64,000 nucleotides of DNA. Source: J054 sp963850255 (GTDB lineage: Bacteria; Pseudomonadota; Gammaproteobacteria; Steroidobacterales; GCA-2729495). The stretch is from the NCBI GenBank assembly GCA_963850255.1, contig CAWKLL010000049.1:5222-69221 (forward strand), read 5' to 3'. Below, one piece after another: positions 34,610-42,813 of the stretch. Within the stretch, counting starts at the first letter, position 1. Every line of letters begins with the position of its first letter. The translations under genes were made by a program, and so were the position numbers. The notes beneath the pieces are model-generated. The model was not told the origin of the DNA, did not search any database, and saw only the letters and a list, made by a program, of their open reading frames with translations.

Positions 34610-36265
34610 TCAGGGTTGCGCAGCCAGCCAGTCGCGCCGCCTGGCCAGCGCACGCGCTTCGAGAAGATCCAGGGCCTGCTTATTCAGTCCCGTGCGCGTG
34701 ACAATCTCCGCGCCCAACTCCTGAGTCTGATCGGTATCGGGTTTGTACTCCGGCCATTCGGGCAGGCCGGGTCCGTTGGGATTGCCGCCGCGCGCAAAAT
34801 TCAGCCAATAGGCTCGCACCGTGTCGGCCCAGGTAAAGTCGCGCTCGGTCAGAACTACATTTTGCGGACGCTGATACTCCGGATGTTCGCGCAGTCGGTT
34901 AAACAGGAACGGCACTTCCATACCATGAGCGGCGCCGGGCACTTCGCCGCGCAGATTTTCCTGCACGTAGGTTACGCGGTATTGCCAGGCTGGCGAACTG
35001 ACCTTGTCCATTTGTGCGGCCAGATAACGCGTTGAGGCCAGGAACAAGCCTTCCGAAAACCAGCGCTGCGACCTGCCGATGCGCGTCCACTGGTCATCGA
35101 AGGCGGCCAGGTCTTCATCCGACATGCCTTCAAGAAACGCACCGGCCATAAACCACTGCCCGATCAGCGGCACATTGACGGTGATCTGATTGTGTTCCCA
35201 GTCATTGGCGCCACCTATGTACGGTATGTCCTGCTGCAGACCCTTTTCGAAGGCAACGGCTATGTGTTCCGGCACCACCACACCATCCACCACCGGGTTG
35301 AAAGAAATCTGGAAGCTGCCCTGGTAGTCGAGTATCTCCGTCACGCTTAAAGCACGCAGCGCCGAAGCCACGGCTTTGTGATCGCCGGCGATAGAAAAAT
35401 GCTCGGCCAGATCTACGCCAACATCTTCGAAGCTCGGGCCGGCTGCCCCGGCAGGCCCGCGCTTGAAGGCTTCCCGAGTACGATCCAGCAGCACACCGCT
35501 GCCCTGCGCAATGGCGCGCTGAAACAAACCCTTGGCAGGCGGTGACACCATCAGGAAATTGACCGCAACGCCACCGGCCGAATGCCCGAACAAAGTGACT
35601 TGCTCGGGATCGCCGCCGAAGGCTGCGATGTTTCGCTGCACCCACTCCAGGGCAGCGATCTGATCCATCAGTCCGTAGTTAACCAGCGGCTCACCTGCCT
35701 GCGTGGACGTTAGAGACGGATGTGCAAATCGGCCGAAAAACCCTACCCGATAATTTAGCGTAACGATGACGAAGCCTTCGGCCGCCAGTTCCCGTCCGTC
35801 GTACACGGGCAGCGAACCGGCGCCAAACTGCATGTTGCCGCCGTGCAGGTACACCAGTACCGGCAACGCTTTTTGACCCGATTGCGGAGCCCAGACATTC
35901 AGATGCAGACAGTCTTCGGCCATAGGCAAACTGGCATAGTGGGCACTGATCCATTGCGGATAACTGTCCCTGAGAATCTGCGGACAGTAAGCACCGTAGT
36001 CTGTGGCTGCGCGCGGATCATTCCAGGCGGCGACCGCGGCCGGCGGTCGCCAGCGCGCTGCCGTGGCATAGGGAATACCCAAAAATGCCCGCGTGCCGTT
36101 GTCGAGTTCAAGGCCCTGCAGCGCACCCGAGTCAATGCGCACTTCAGGACCCGCCGCATAGGCTGACGGCGCCAAAAACAGACATAGCAGTAATCCAATC
36201 AAAGCGCCCCGGACGCTGACTAGCGGGTCGCGGCGCGAGTGTTCGATAACAATTATCGCGGACAT
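34610..36265 (-). CDS. Secreted type B carboxylesterase
   Basis: A 551-residue alpha/beta-hydrolase of the type B carboxylesterase family. A signal peptide (GALIGLLLCLFLAPSAYA) is preceded by a charged N-terminal stretch. Motifs are EDCLHLNVWAP, the oxyanion loop VLVYLHGGNM, and the nucleophile Ser in TLFGHSAGGVAVNF; GAAHGMEVPFLF holds the catalytic His. The ATG has AGGGGG upstream, the same type of ribosome site as the TonB receptor gene. It is the first of a reverse-strand series (esterase, receptor, TPP enzyme), so it may cleave an ester outside the cell or in the periplasm and supply the acid to the others. Substrate unknown. Confidence 0.92.
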   Translation of the reverse strand: MSAIIVIEHSRRDPLVSVRGALIGLLLCLFLAPSAYAAGPEVRIDSGALQGLELDNGTRAFLGIPYATAARWRPPAAVAAWNDPRAATDYGAYCPQILRDSYPQWISAHYASLPMAEDCLHLNVWAPQSGQKALPVLVYLHGGNMQFGAGSLPVYDGRELAAEGFVIVTLNYRVGFFGRFAHPSLTSTQAGEPLVNYGLMDQIAALEWVQRNIAAFGGDPEQVTLFGHSAGGVAVNFLMVSPPAKGLFQRAIAQGSGVLLDRTREAFKRGPAGAAGPSFEDVGVDLAEHFSIAGDHKAVASALRALSVTEILDYQGSFQISFNPVVDGVVVPEHIAVAFEKGLQQDIPYIGGANDWEHNQITVNVPLIGQWFMAGAFLEGMSDEDLAAFDDQWTRIGRSQRWFSEGLFLASTRYLAAQMDKVSSPAWQYRVTYVQENLRGEVPGAAHGMEVPFLFNRLREHPEYQRPQNVVLTERDFTWADTVRAYWLNFARGGNPNGPGLPEWPEYKPDTDQTQELGAEIVTRTGLNKQALDLLEARALARRRDWLAAQP

Positions 36266-36466
36266 GGTGAACCCCCTGATATCAGCCGAATACTATGCCA
36301 GCGTGAACGAAATTCATTTCGACGGACAGATCAGCGGCAATCCGCAGCGCCTTTCCAGCGGAGCGGCGGTCGGCCGGTGTTGAGCGGGTTCGGGACCCAA
36401 TATTGACCACCTGTCGGTTAGGCGCAGCCCCGTTCAGACCAGTTCGTCCGTCTGCTTTGGTTATTT

Positions 36467-36475
36467 TGCTACGAT
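36467..36475 (+). promoter_or_regulatory. Extended -10 promoter candidate for a small RNA
   Basis: TG-C-TACGAT is an extended -10 element (TG one base before a TATAAT-like hexamer). No good -35 box is present at 17 bases, which extended -10 promoters tolerate. Transcription would begin near 36482, just before three hairpins. Confidence 0.4.
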
Positions 36476-36481
36476 GAAAGT

Positions 36482-36590
36482 CAATGAGGGGGGCGCGTTG
36501 TAGCGTTCGTACAACATTGGGGTGATCGGTGAGACCCGTACAGGGGTCTCACCAAGGAACAGGGCCAGCCAACGCTGGCCCTTTTTCTTT
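36482..36590 (+). ncRNA. Candidate small non-coding RNA with three hairpins
   Basis: This forward-strand stretch lies between two reverse-strand genes and has no plausible ORF, yet ends in a strong forward terminator, so a forward transcript is implied. Stem 1 is GTTGTA/TACAAC (36497-36502 and 36510-36515). Stem 2 is a perfect 10-base pairing, GGTGAGACCC/GGGTCTCACC (36528-36537 and 36544-36553), with a 6-base loop. Stem 3 is the terminator. The linker between stems 2 and 3 is AAGGAAC and the 5' end is purine-rich (TGAGGGGGGC), either of which could bind CsrA or an mRNA. I do not recognise a known RNA family. The region 36266-36466 upstream shows nothing else. Confidence 0.55.
36561..36590 (+). 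terminator. Intrinsic terminator, forward strand
   Basis: AGGGCCAGC (36561-36569), loop CAAC, GCTGGCCCT (36574-36582), then TTTTTCTTT. It has a T run only on the forward strand, although both flanking protein genes are on the reverse strand. Confidence 0.88.
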
Positions 36591-36615
36591 GCGGCTGACC
36601 CCGCGCAAACCCAGG

Positions 36616-38058
36616 CTAGTAGGCCAGCTTCGGCGCCTGAGCCTCGCCCAGTTCCTGCATATCCTGCACCGGACCATGATTAGTGATCAGCGTTTGCTTG
36701 CGCACAAAGCGGGTAATCGCCGCCGGGCCCATGCGCGAGCCACCCAGACCCGAATAGCCGAAGGAGTTTTTTTCCGCATCGCGAAGGATGGCATTGGTGA
36801 GCGTGGTGTCCATCAGGCTTACGGCTCCGGCGTTCAGTCGCCGACCGATGCTGGCAGCACGCTGCGGATCGCCGGCAATCACCGCTGCAGACAAACCGAA
36901 CTGACTGTCGTTGGCCAGTCTCACGGCCTCGTCGTCATCCCGATAAGCCATCACCGGCACCAGCGGACCGAAGGTTTCCTCGGTCATGATCAGCATGTCG
37001 TGATTCACGGCCGTGACCACCGTCGGTCGGATCCATAAGCCACCGTCGTGGGACTCGATTTCCCCGCCGGTGAGAACTTTGGCGCCCCTGGCGCGAGCAT
37101 CGGCCAGATGCGCCGCGATGGTTTCAGCCTGACGCGCGAGGATTAGCGGACCAATATGGCCCTGGTGAATATCCGGGAAATTGATCTCCAGCGCCGCCGC
37201 CGCCGCAACCAGTTTTTCAACAAAGCGATCGTGCACCGACTCGTGCACATAAACGCGCTCGATGGAATAACACAACTGTCCTGAGGCCATTACCGCGCCG
37301 CGTAACACCGCGGCCACCGCACGATCAAGATCGGCGCAATCCGTTACGACGGCAGCATCTTTGCCGCCGAGTTCCAGAAAACTCGGAATAAACTTTTCCG
37401 TCGCGGCGCGCAAAATATGTCGCCCCGTTGGCACGCTGCCGGTAAACACGACGATGTCAGACTCGGCGATTAACCGCTGGCCGGTCTCGCCGCCGCCGGT
37501 GACGAACTGCAATACCCGGGCAAGCTCCGGCACCGCGTCCACACTGGCCTGCACGGGCGCGACAAAGCGCGGGGTGATCTCACTGGGCTTGATGATGGCG
37601 GCACAGCCGGCCAGCAGCGCCGGAATCGCGTCAATGGTGGCGAGTAGAAACGGAAAGTTCCAGGGGCTGATGACAGCCAGCAGCGGATACGGCCTGGGAT
37701 AGGTCACAAAACTGGCAGATGGCGAAAAACTTGATTGGCCGCGCCTGGGCTCCAGCAAGGCCTCTGCTTGATCACACCAACCACGCACACCGTTGGCCAC
37801 ATTGCCTGGCGACTCCACGGACATCCGCCAGCGGCCGGTATCCGTGGCCAGCGCAGCGGCGATATCACTCGCGTGCTCGTCAATCGCATCCGCCCAGCGC
37901 CGCATTACCGCGACGCGCGTGGCCACGGGCATTTCGGCCCAGGCCTGCTGAGCCGTGCGCAACTCATTACAGCGCGCAGCGAGCTCCTCGCTGCTCGGTG
38001 GCCGGATCTGGTAGTCCACAAGACCGCTGCGCGGGTTTCTTACGTCAATCGTCGTCAT
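36616..38058 (-). CDS. NAD(P)-dependent aldehyde dehydrogenase
   Basis: A 480-residue aldehyde dehydrogenase. The family motifs are VISPWNFPFLLATIDAIPAL with the conserved Asn, KPSEITPRF with the cofactor-binding Lys, FTGSVPTGR, the general-base Glu in FLELGGKDAAVV, the nucleophile Cys in ASGQLCYSIERVYV, and EETFGPLVPVMAY. It oxidises an aldehyde to the acid; succinate-semialdehyde or a long-chain/aromatic aldehyde are possible substrates. It stands alone on the reverse strand next to the accessory oxygenase region. A second, different aldehyde dehydrogenase is encoded at 43903-45324. Confidence 0.93.
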   Translation of the reverse strand: MTTIDVRNPRSGLVDYQIRPPSSEELAARCNELRTAQQAWAEMPVATRVAVMRRWADAIDEHASDIAAALATDTGRWRMSVESPGNVANGVRGWCDQAEALLEPRRGQSSFSPSASFVTYPRPYPLLAVISPWNFPFLLATIDAIPALLAGCAAIIKPSEITPRFVAPVQASVDAVPELARVLQFVTGGGETGQRLIAESDIVVFTGSVPTGRHILRAATEKFIPSFLELGGKDAAVVTDCADLDRAVAAVLRGAVMASGQLCYSIERVYVHESVHDRFVEKLVAAAAALEINFPDIHQGHIGPLILARQAETIAAHLADARARGAKVLTGGEIESHDGGLWIRPTVVTAVNHDMLIMTEETFGPLVPVMAYRDDDEAVRLANDSQFGLSAAVIAGDPQRAASIGRRLNAGAVSLMDTTLTNAILRDAEKNSFGYSGLGGSRMGPAAITRFVRKQTLITNHGPVQDMQELGEAQAPKLAY

Positions 38059-38276
38059 ATCTTTTTCCGGTCTGCGGGCTCACCACAGAACCCATAGGCC
38101 AGCCTTCACGGTCATTCACAGCCCGGCCATTGCCCAGCCGAATGCCAGCAGAAAAGTTGCAGGCTTTGTACCACACAGCGGAAAAAATGGCCGCCGAGCT
38201 TTGTCCTGGACGCCGAACGAACAATGCTTATAGGCAGGCAAAACTTTGCGCTCGAATTCCACCAGGGAGAATCCGC

Positions 38277-39002
38277 ATGTCAGGGTTGATGCAACCGGAA
38301 CAATTTCACCAGGCCCTGGAGCGGGCTCGGGAAGGCAATCACAGCACGCGTCATCCGCTCAGCACCGCCTGGGCCAACGGCGAACTCAACCGGGCGCAAC
38401 TGGGTTTTTACGCTACCCAACACTACTACTACATCGCCGCCATTCCGCAGCAATTTGCGCAACTCTACGTGCGTTTGCCTGACCTGCCGGCGCGCCAGCA
38501 TATGCTCGAGAACCTGGTTGGCGAAGAAGACCCGGCCGCCCCCGACAAACGCCATCCGGATTTACTATTGAATTTCATTGAAGCCTGCGGACAGGCGCGC
38601 GAGATCACCATCGCAGCGGAACAGCAAAACCAGATCCTGCCGGCAGTGCGCGCCATGCGTGCCTGGATCTGGGAACTGGTGGGCTTCAGAACCATGGCCG
38701 AAGCAAGTGCCGGCATCATGGTCGCACTGGAAGGCCAGCTGCCCCGTATTTACAGCGCCTACATTGCAGCGATGCGCGAACAGGGATTTTCAGACGAGGC
38801 GCTGGAATTTTTCCGCGTGCATGTGGAGAACGACAGCGAACACGCGGCCAGTGGCCTGGAAATATGCACCACCTACGCGACCACCCCGGAATTGCAGGCT
38901 GCAGCCATTGCCGCCGTGCAGGCTTCCGTCGCACTGCGCTGGGAAATGCTCAGCAGCATCTATGCGGCGCTGCCCGGGCGCCAGCACGCAGCCAATAGTT
39001 AA
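38277..39002 (+). CDS. PqqC/TENA-like haem-oxygenase-fold protein
   Basis: A 241-residue all-helical protein similar to PqqC, TenA and the CADD-type iron-containing redox enzymes. The N-terminal half has NHSTRHPLSTAWANGELNRAQLGFYATQHYYYIAAIPQQF, and later helices contain LVGEED and HVENDSEHA, giving His/Glu residues placed as in metal- or cofactor-binding members. No pqqA, B, D or E and no thiamine gene is near, so PQQ or thiamine synthesis is unlikely. It faces the reverse-strand Rieske/TauD/methyltransferase operon and ends 7 bases from its last gene. The ATG at 38277 follows AGGGAG. An oxidase in an unknown pathway is a reasonable guess. Confidence 0.8.
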   Translation: MSGLMQPEQFHQALERAREGNHSTRHPLSTAWANGELNRAQLGFYATQHYYYIAAIPQQFAQLYVRLPDLPARQHMLENLVGEEDPAAPDKRHPDLLLNFIEACGQAREITIAAEQQNQILPAVRAMRAWIWELVGFRTMAEASAGIMVALEGQLPRIYSAYIAAMREQGFSDEALEFFRVHVENDSEHAASGLEICTTYATTPELQAAAIAAVQASVALRWEMLSSIYAALPGRQHAANS

Positions 39003-39009
39003 TGCAGGG

Positions 39010-39378
39010 TTAAGGCTTCGCGACATCGTCCATATGTGCCAGGTAATCGACCAGCTGGTCATCACCTTCCAAGGCAAATTCTTCACGCAAAATGCGCAAC
39101 ATGGAATCCAGCAGGGCCTCGCGACGCTGCTGCGCAGCCGCCTGCTCCGCCTCGCTGCGCGGCTGGCTATCCAGATAGGATTGCAGGCGATTTTCGTCAG
39201 CGTTCAGGAAACGCCGCATGTCTTCAAACTCCTCGCGCAAGACGCTGAACTCGGTAGTTAGCGCCAACAACATATATAGCAGCCGATCACCGCTGCCATC
39301 TCCCAGGTAGCCCGGCCGCAAACCGGCAGGAACGCGCGGTCGGGGTTTTATTGGTTCTTTGTCCGACTGGTCGCTCAT
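39010..39378 (-). CDS. Small acidic protein of unknown function, last gene of the oxygenase operon
   Basis: A 122-residue protein that I do not recognise. The N-terminal 30 residues are polar and Pro/Arg-rich (KPRPRVPAGLRPGYLGDG); the rest is predicted helical with heptad-like charged sequence (LREEFEDMRRFLNADENRLQ, RREALLDSMLRILREEFALE) and an acidic end. The ATG at 39378 lies 5 bases after the methyltransferase stop, so it is translationally linked to that operon; a longer frame upstream overlaps the methyltransferase and is not preferred. It might be a subunit or scaffold of the oxygenase system. Confidence 0.7.
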   Translation of the reverse strand: MSDQSDKEPIKPRPRVPAGLRPGYLGDGSGDRLLYMLLALTTEFSVLREEFEDMRRFLNADENRLQSYLDSQPRSEAEQAAAQQRREALLDSMLRILREEFALEGDDQLVDYLAHMDDVAKP

Positions 39379-39382
39379 GGTT

Positions 39383-40513
39383 TCAGTTGCCTGGTTTGCG
39401 GGCCATGAAGCCCCAGTACCCATAGTCATCCTTACCCGTCTCGCCGCGAGTCAGTTCCTCATGCAAGCCAGACGCATCGAATCCGCAGTCCATGGCCAAC
39501 TCAGCAAGATCAATATCAAACAGAAATGACGCAAAGAAAGGTTCATTGTTGTGCTGCGCGTCCCATCCGGCCAGGTATTGCTCAAACGCCGTGCGTGCCG
39601 TCAGATGGCGCGGCACGTCGGCCGACAGGAACACCCCGCCGGGACGCAGCAAGCGAAACGCCTCCCGGAGTATGTTCGCCAGCGCCGTTCGCGACGTCTC
39701 GTGCAACAAGATATGTGCCGACACAATATCGAAGCTCGCATCGGGCAGATCGACAGATTCTGCATTGGCCTGGCGGAAATGTACTGACTGCCCCACGCTC
39801 TCGGCCCTGGCGTGAGCGTAGCGCAGGATGGGCGCAGACAGATCAATGCCCGTGACCTGCGCCTGCGGCCAGGTTTCCGCAAATGGCAGCGTGGTATTAC
39901 CAATGCCGCAACCAAGATCGAGCACCGACTGCGGCGTGAAGTCGGGCAGCTGCTGGCGCAGCATGGCAATGCTGTGCCGCGCGGCGCGATCATTCATGGC
40001 GCCGCGCAAACCGCGTGAAAATAAATTCAGTCCGATATCGTAGCGCGCACCGACATAGACATCATCTTCAGTCAGCTCAGAAAAATATCCGCCGGGAATA
40101 CAGTGAGTATCGACACAGTCCTGATAATCGGGAACGGTGAGGGTCGGATCCAGGTGCAGCGAACCGCTTGTCTCGCTACCAGTTAGTTGATGAAACTGAT
40201 CGATTAAGGCCGGCAATTGCCGGTATACGCAGGCGCTGGTGGAGTCGACGTACAACTCATGCTGGGCACGCGACAGCGCACTCCACCATAAGAACTCTGG
40301 CTCCCGATCCATTAAGGCGGCGACCTCCTGTCGATGGACCGGCTGCTCACCACGTGCCCTGGCTGCGGGCTCAACACGCGTCTGCCAGGCCCGCTCCACC
40401 GTCGGCGCAATTTCTTTAATCAGGTAAGTTTTGAGATCGACCAGGAAGGCATGCCGATAGCGCTCGCTGCTCGACTGTTCGGCCAGCATGCCATGTTGGC
40501 TGAGCGCTGGCAC
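39383..40513 (-). CDS. SAM-dependent methyltransferase with long N-terminal domain
   Basis: A 376-residue protein. The C-terminal 210 residues are a class I methyltransferase with motif I SVLDLGCGIGNTTLPFAE, an acidic VTGIDLS, and FRLLRPGGVFLSADVP in the post-core. The first 160 residues are helical (RYRHAFLVDLKTYLIKEIAPTVERAWQ; FLWWSALSRAQHELYVDS) and belong to no domain I recognise. It starts (GTG) 5 bases after the TauD-type gene stop and is followed by the small acidic protein gene, so it is the third of four tightly packed genes. Substrate methylation in the same pathway as the two oxygenases is inferred. Confidence 0.85.
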   Translation of the reverse strand: MPALSQHGMLAEQSSSERYRHAFLVDLKTYLIKEIAPTVERAWQTRVEPAARARGEQPVHRQEVAALMDREPEFLWWSALSRAQHELYVDSTSACVYRQLPALIDQFHQLTGSETSGSLHLDPTLTVPDYQDCVDTHCIPGGYFSELTEDDVYVGARYDIGLNLFSRGLRGAMNDRAARHSIAMLRQQLPDFTPQSVLDLGCGIGNTTLPFAETWPQAQVTGIDLSAPILRYAHARAESVGQSVHFRQANAESVDLPDASFDIVSAHILLHETSRTALANILREAFRLLRPGGVFLSADVPRHLTARTAFEQYLAGWDAQHNNEPFFASFLFDIDLAELAMDCGFDASGLHEELTRGETGKDDYGYWGFMARKPGN

Positions 40514-40518
40514 GACAG

Positions 40519-41403
40519 CTAGCTGGCGCCAGCGGCTGCATCTGCGGGCGCGAGCACCGCCTCACCCGGCCGCCAGTTGCTGTGCAGGGCGAGACGCCAC
40601 ATGTAACGCTCGCCGACATAGTCAGAGGTGGGCCGATGCTGAACGGCACGGTTATCCCATAGCAGCAGGCTCTGGTTGAACCAGCGGACCCGACACTGAA
40701 ACAAAGGCTGCACCGCATGCGCTTTGAGCATACTCAGCAGCGCGGCACTCTCAGTGGGCTGCAGATCACAAATAGCGGTGGTCCAGGCTTCGTTCAGGTA
40801 GAGCATCTTGCGACCCGTCTCCGGGTGCTCGCAGATCAGCGGATGACGGGTAGGCGGAAACTTTTCCCGCCGCTTCGACAAGGCCTGCAGGCCTTCCGGC
40901 GTTGCCATGGTGCGATGGCCGGAATTAACGCCGTACTGCAGGACATCGTGTTCCGCTTCGAGCTGGGCAAGGAAGCCCTGCATCTTCTCGGACAAATAGT
41001 CGTAGGCCAGGTAATTGCTGCTAAAGACCGTATCGCCACCGGAACGCGGCACATTCACACCGTAGAGCATTGCCCCGAGACTGGGGTTGGCCTGATAACT
41101 GTGATCAACATGCCAGGTCAGATTCTGGGTTGACAGCTTCTTTTCGCCGCGCCCGGCACCCTTGAAGTAGTAAACACCCGGCTCGTCGGATTTGTAGGGT
41201 AAAAACGGTTCGTCTTCCAGCGGCGCAAAGCGCCGACCGAAAGTAGCAAACTCGCCGATCTCCAGTTGCTGGTCTCGAAATACCACCACGGAATACTGCA
41301 ACCAGGCGGCATAGATTTCGTCAAACTGCGCCTCGCTAAGCTGCGCGACCTGCACGTCGAGAATTTCGCAACCGAACTCACCGGTCAGAGGCCTTATTTC
41401 CAT
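40519..41403 (-). CDS. TauD/TfdA-family Fe(II)/2-oxoglutarate dioxygenase
   Basis: A 294-residue member of the TauD/TfdA family, which hydroxylates a substrate while converting 2-oxoglutarate to succinate. The iron ligands are His98 and Asp100 in TWHVDHSYQ, with the distal His in LLLWDNRAVQHRPTSDY near residue 255, where a downstream Arg (RYMWRL) would bind 2-oxoglutarate. The N-terminus (IRPLTGEFGCEILDVQVAQL) is the usual TauD opening. Its start codon lies inside the 3' end of the Rieske oxygenase gene (10-base overlap), so the two enzymes are translationally coupled and likely act on one pathway. Substrate not known. Confidence 0.92.
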   Translation of the reverse strand: MEIRPLTGEFGCEILDVQVAQLSEAQFDEIYAAWLQYSVVVFRDQQLEIGEFATFGRRFAPLEDEPFLPYKSDEPGVYYFKGAGRGEKKLSTQNLTWHVDHSYQANPSLGAMLYGVNVPRSGGDTVFSSNYLAYDYLSEKMQGFLAQLEAEHDVLQYGVNSGHRTMATPEGLQALSKRREKFPPTRHPLICEHPETGRKMLYLNEAWTTAICDLQPTESAALLSMLKAHAVQPLFQCRVRWFNQSLLLWDNRAVQHRPTSDYVGERYMWRLALHSNWRPGEAVLAPADAAAGAS

Positions 41404-42560
41404 GCTGCTGTCCTCGCGTTTTCTGCCAACGGTTCGAGCAATGGCACTGTGCCATGCACCCAGTTTTTGTCATTTTCACGACGCGCCGGCGACGGAATAA
41501 CCAGCGCCTCCGATTCCCGACGGGCGTGAAATGCGGCGGAATCGATAGCCCAGCCACGGCCGGCCCATTCGGCACAGCGGCGCCGGAAGGCCAGCTCCAG
41601 GGCATCGGCCTCCACCAGCAGTTCATCGCTCCTGGAGGCGGGCGTAAAGCGCGGGCGCACCCGGACAATCGCCGCATAATCCTCGTCCAATGCTCGCCCC
41701 AAAGAGGCGCGTATCTTCTCGTCGTTTTCGGCGCCTGTCAGGTAGGTACGCATTTGCACGCCGTAAGTCTGGGTATTCCATTCGTCCACCGGCGTCTTGG
41801 TGGTAAACAGGTACTGACTGACGCCCGGCGCGAGGTTTTGCCGAATTACCACGGCCATACCGGCGAGACTGAACTCCAGCTGCACGCCCAGGGGCTCGCG
41901 ATCCTTATCCAGCAATTCCTGCATGTACTCCGGCTTGGCCGAATCATCGGTGGTCGGCATCAGCAGACCTGTATGCGCACCCCAGTCCGTCTCGGTAATT
42001 TCCAGATTGCTGACACGCGGATCAATACGACCACCAAACATCGGATGAACAAAGGACAGATGGCTGTTATCCATGCTGTTCTCCATCATGCGCATCCAGT
42101 TAATCTCGGGCTGGGACATTTCGTAGTGCATAAACCAGTGAGTCTTCGGTTTGCCCGCGAATTCGTCCAGCCAGTTTGGCAGTGCCGGCCGCTGCTCTTC
42201 AGGCAGGTCGCCGAGAAAAACCCACACCAGGCCATAACGACTCTGCACCGGATAGGAGTCGACCCTGGCGCGCCCGGGAATACGGGCACCCTCGCCCATG
42301 GAAGGAATCGCAGTACAACGACCGCTGCCGTCGAAGCACCAGCCGTGATAAGTGCATTGCACGCCACCCGCCTGCAGGTCTCGCTCACCCAGCGACCCGC
42401 CGCGATGGCAACACACATCGCTGAGGCAGTGCAGGTCACCGGCATCGTCTCGAAACAACACAAAGTCCAGACCCAGCATGCGCACGCGGCGCGGCTTGCC
42501 GGCTTCAATCTGCGCTTCCGGCATGGCCACGTACCAGGTATTGATCAGCAGGTCTTTCAT
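41394..42560 (-). CDS. Rieske-type aromatic-ring oxygenase (vanillate O-demethylase-like oxygenase subunit)
   Basis: A 388-residue mononuclear-iron Rieske oxygenase. The [2Fe-2S] ligands are Cys50-x-His52 and Cys69-x2-His72 (CTYHGW). The catalytic iron motif NSMDNSHLSFVH fits N-x2-D-x2-H-x4-H. Length and layout match the VanA/toluate-like oxygenases that hydroxylate or O- or N-demethylate small, often aromatic, compounds. No reductase or ferredoxin gene is adjacent, so electrons must come from elsewhere. It is the first gene of the reverse-strand operon with TauD, methyltransferase and the small acidic protein. Substrate unknown. Confidence 0.93.
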   Translation of the reverse strand: MKDLLINTWYVAMPEAQIEAGKPRRVRMLGLDFVLFRDDAGDLHCLSDVCCHRGGSLGERDLQAGGVQCTYHGWCFDGSGRCTAIPSMGEGARIPGRARVDSYPVQSRYGLVWVFLGDLPEEQRPALPNWLDEFAGKPKTHWFMHYEMSQPEINWMRMMENSMDNSHLSFVHPMFGGRIDPRVSNLEITETDWGAHTGLLMPTTDDSAKPEYMQELLDKDREPLGVQLEFSLAGMAVVIRQNLAPGVSQYLFTTKTPVDEWNTQTYGVQMRTYLTGAENDEKIRASLGRALDEDYAAIVRVRPRFTPASRSDELLVEADALELAFRRRCAEWAGRGWAIDSAAFHARRESEALVIPSPARRENDKNWVHGTVPLLEPLAENARTAAWK

Positions 42561-42601
42561 TCAGAGCCTCGACGGATAGCCCGGTGCGGTGGGCACCAGG
42601 C

Positions 42602-42613
42602 TATCCTAGGATA
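42602..42613. promoter_or_regulatory. 12-base perfect palindrome upstream of the Rieske operon
   Basis: TATCCTAGGATA is a perfect palindrome about 40 bases before the Rieske oxygenase start and 200 bases before the divergent nitrilase-family gene. It could be an operator. The rest of the 42561-42813 gap shows no other clear element. Confidence 0.3.
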
Positions 42614-42813
42614 CCGGCTGATGAGGCAGTGACAACAAGGCTTCGGGGCCTGCCTGTACCACTCAGTGGAACATTTGCAAGGGGCCGGTAGCCGCCCTTC
42701 CGCTGGCGCGCGATACTCCGCGTATAAGCGCTGGCCAGCCAGCGACGAGAAAAAACCTTACTGCGCCGGTTCCGGCTCGCGCGAATTCTCCAGTCAATGA
42801 AGGAAGTACAGGC

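Noticed and set aside
38277..39002. PQQ biosynthesis protein PqqC
   Set aside because: Other pqq genes are absent and the sequence fits the wider TENA/PqqC/CADD group equally well, so the specific name was not used.
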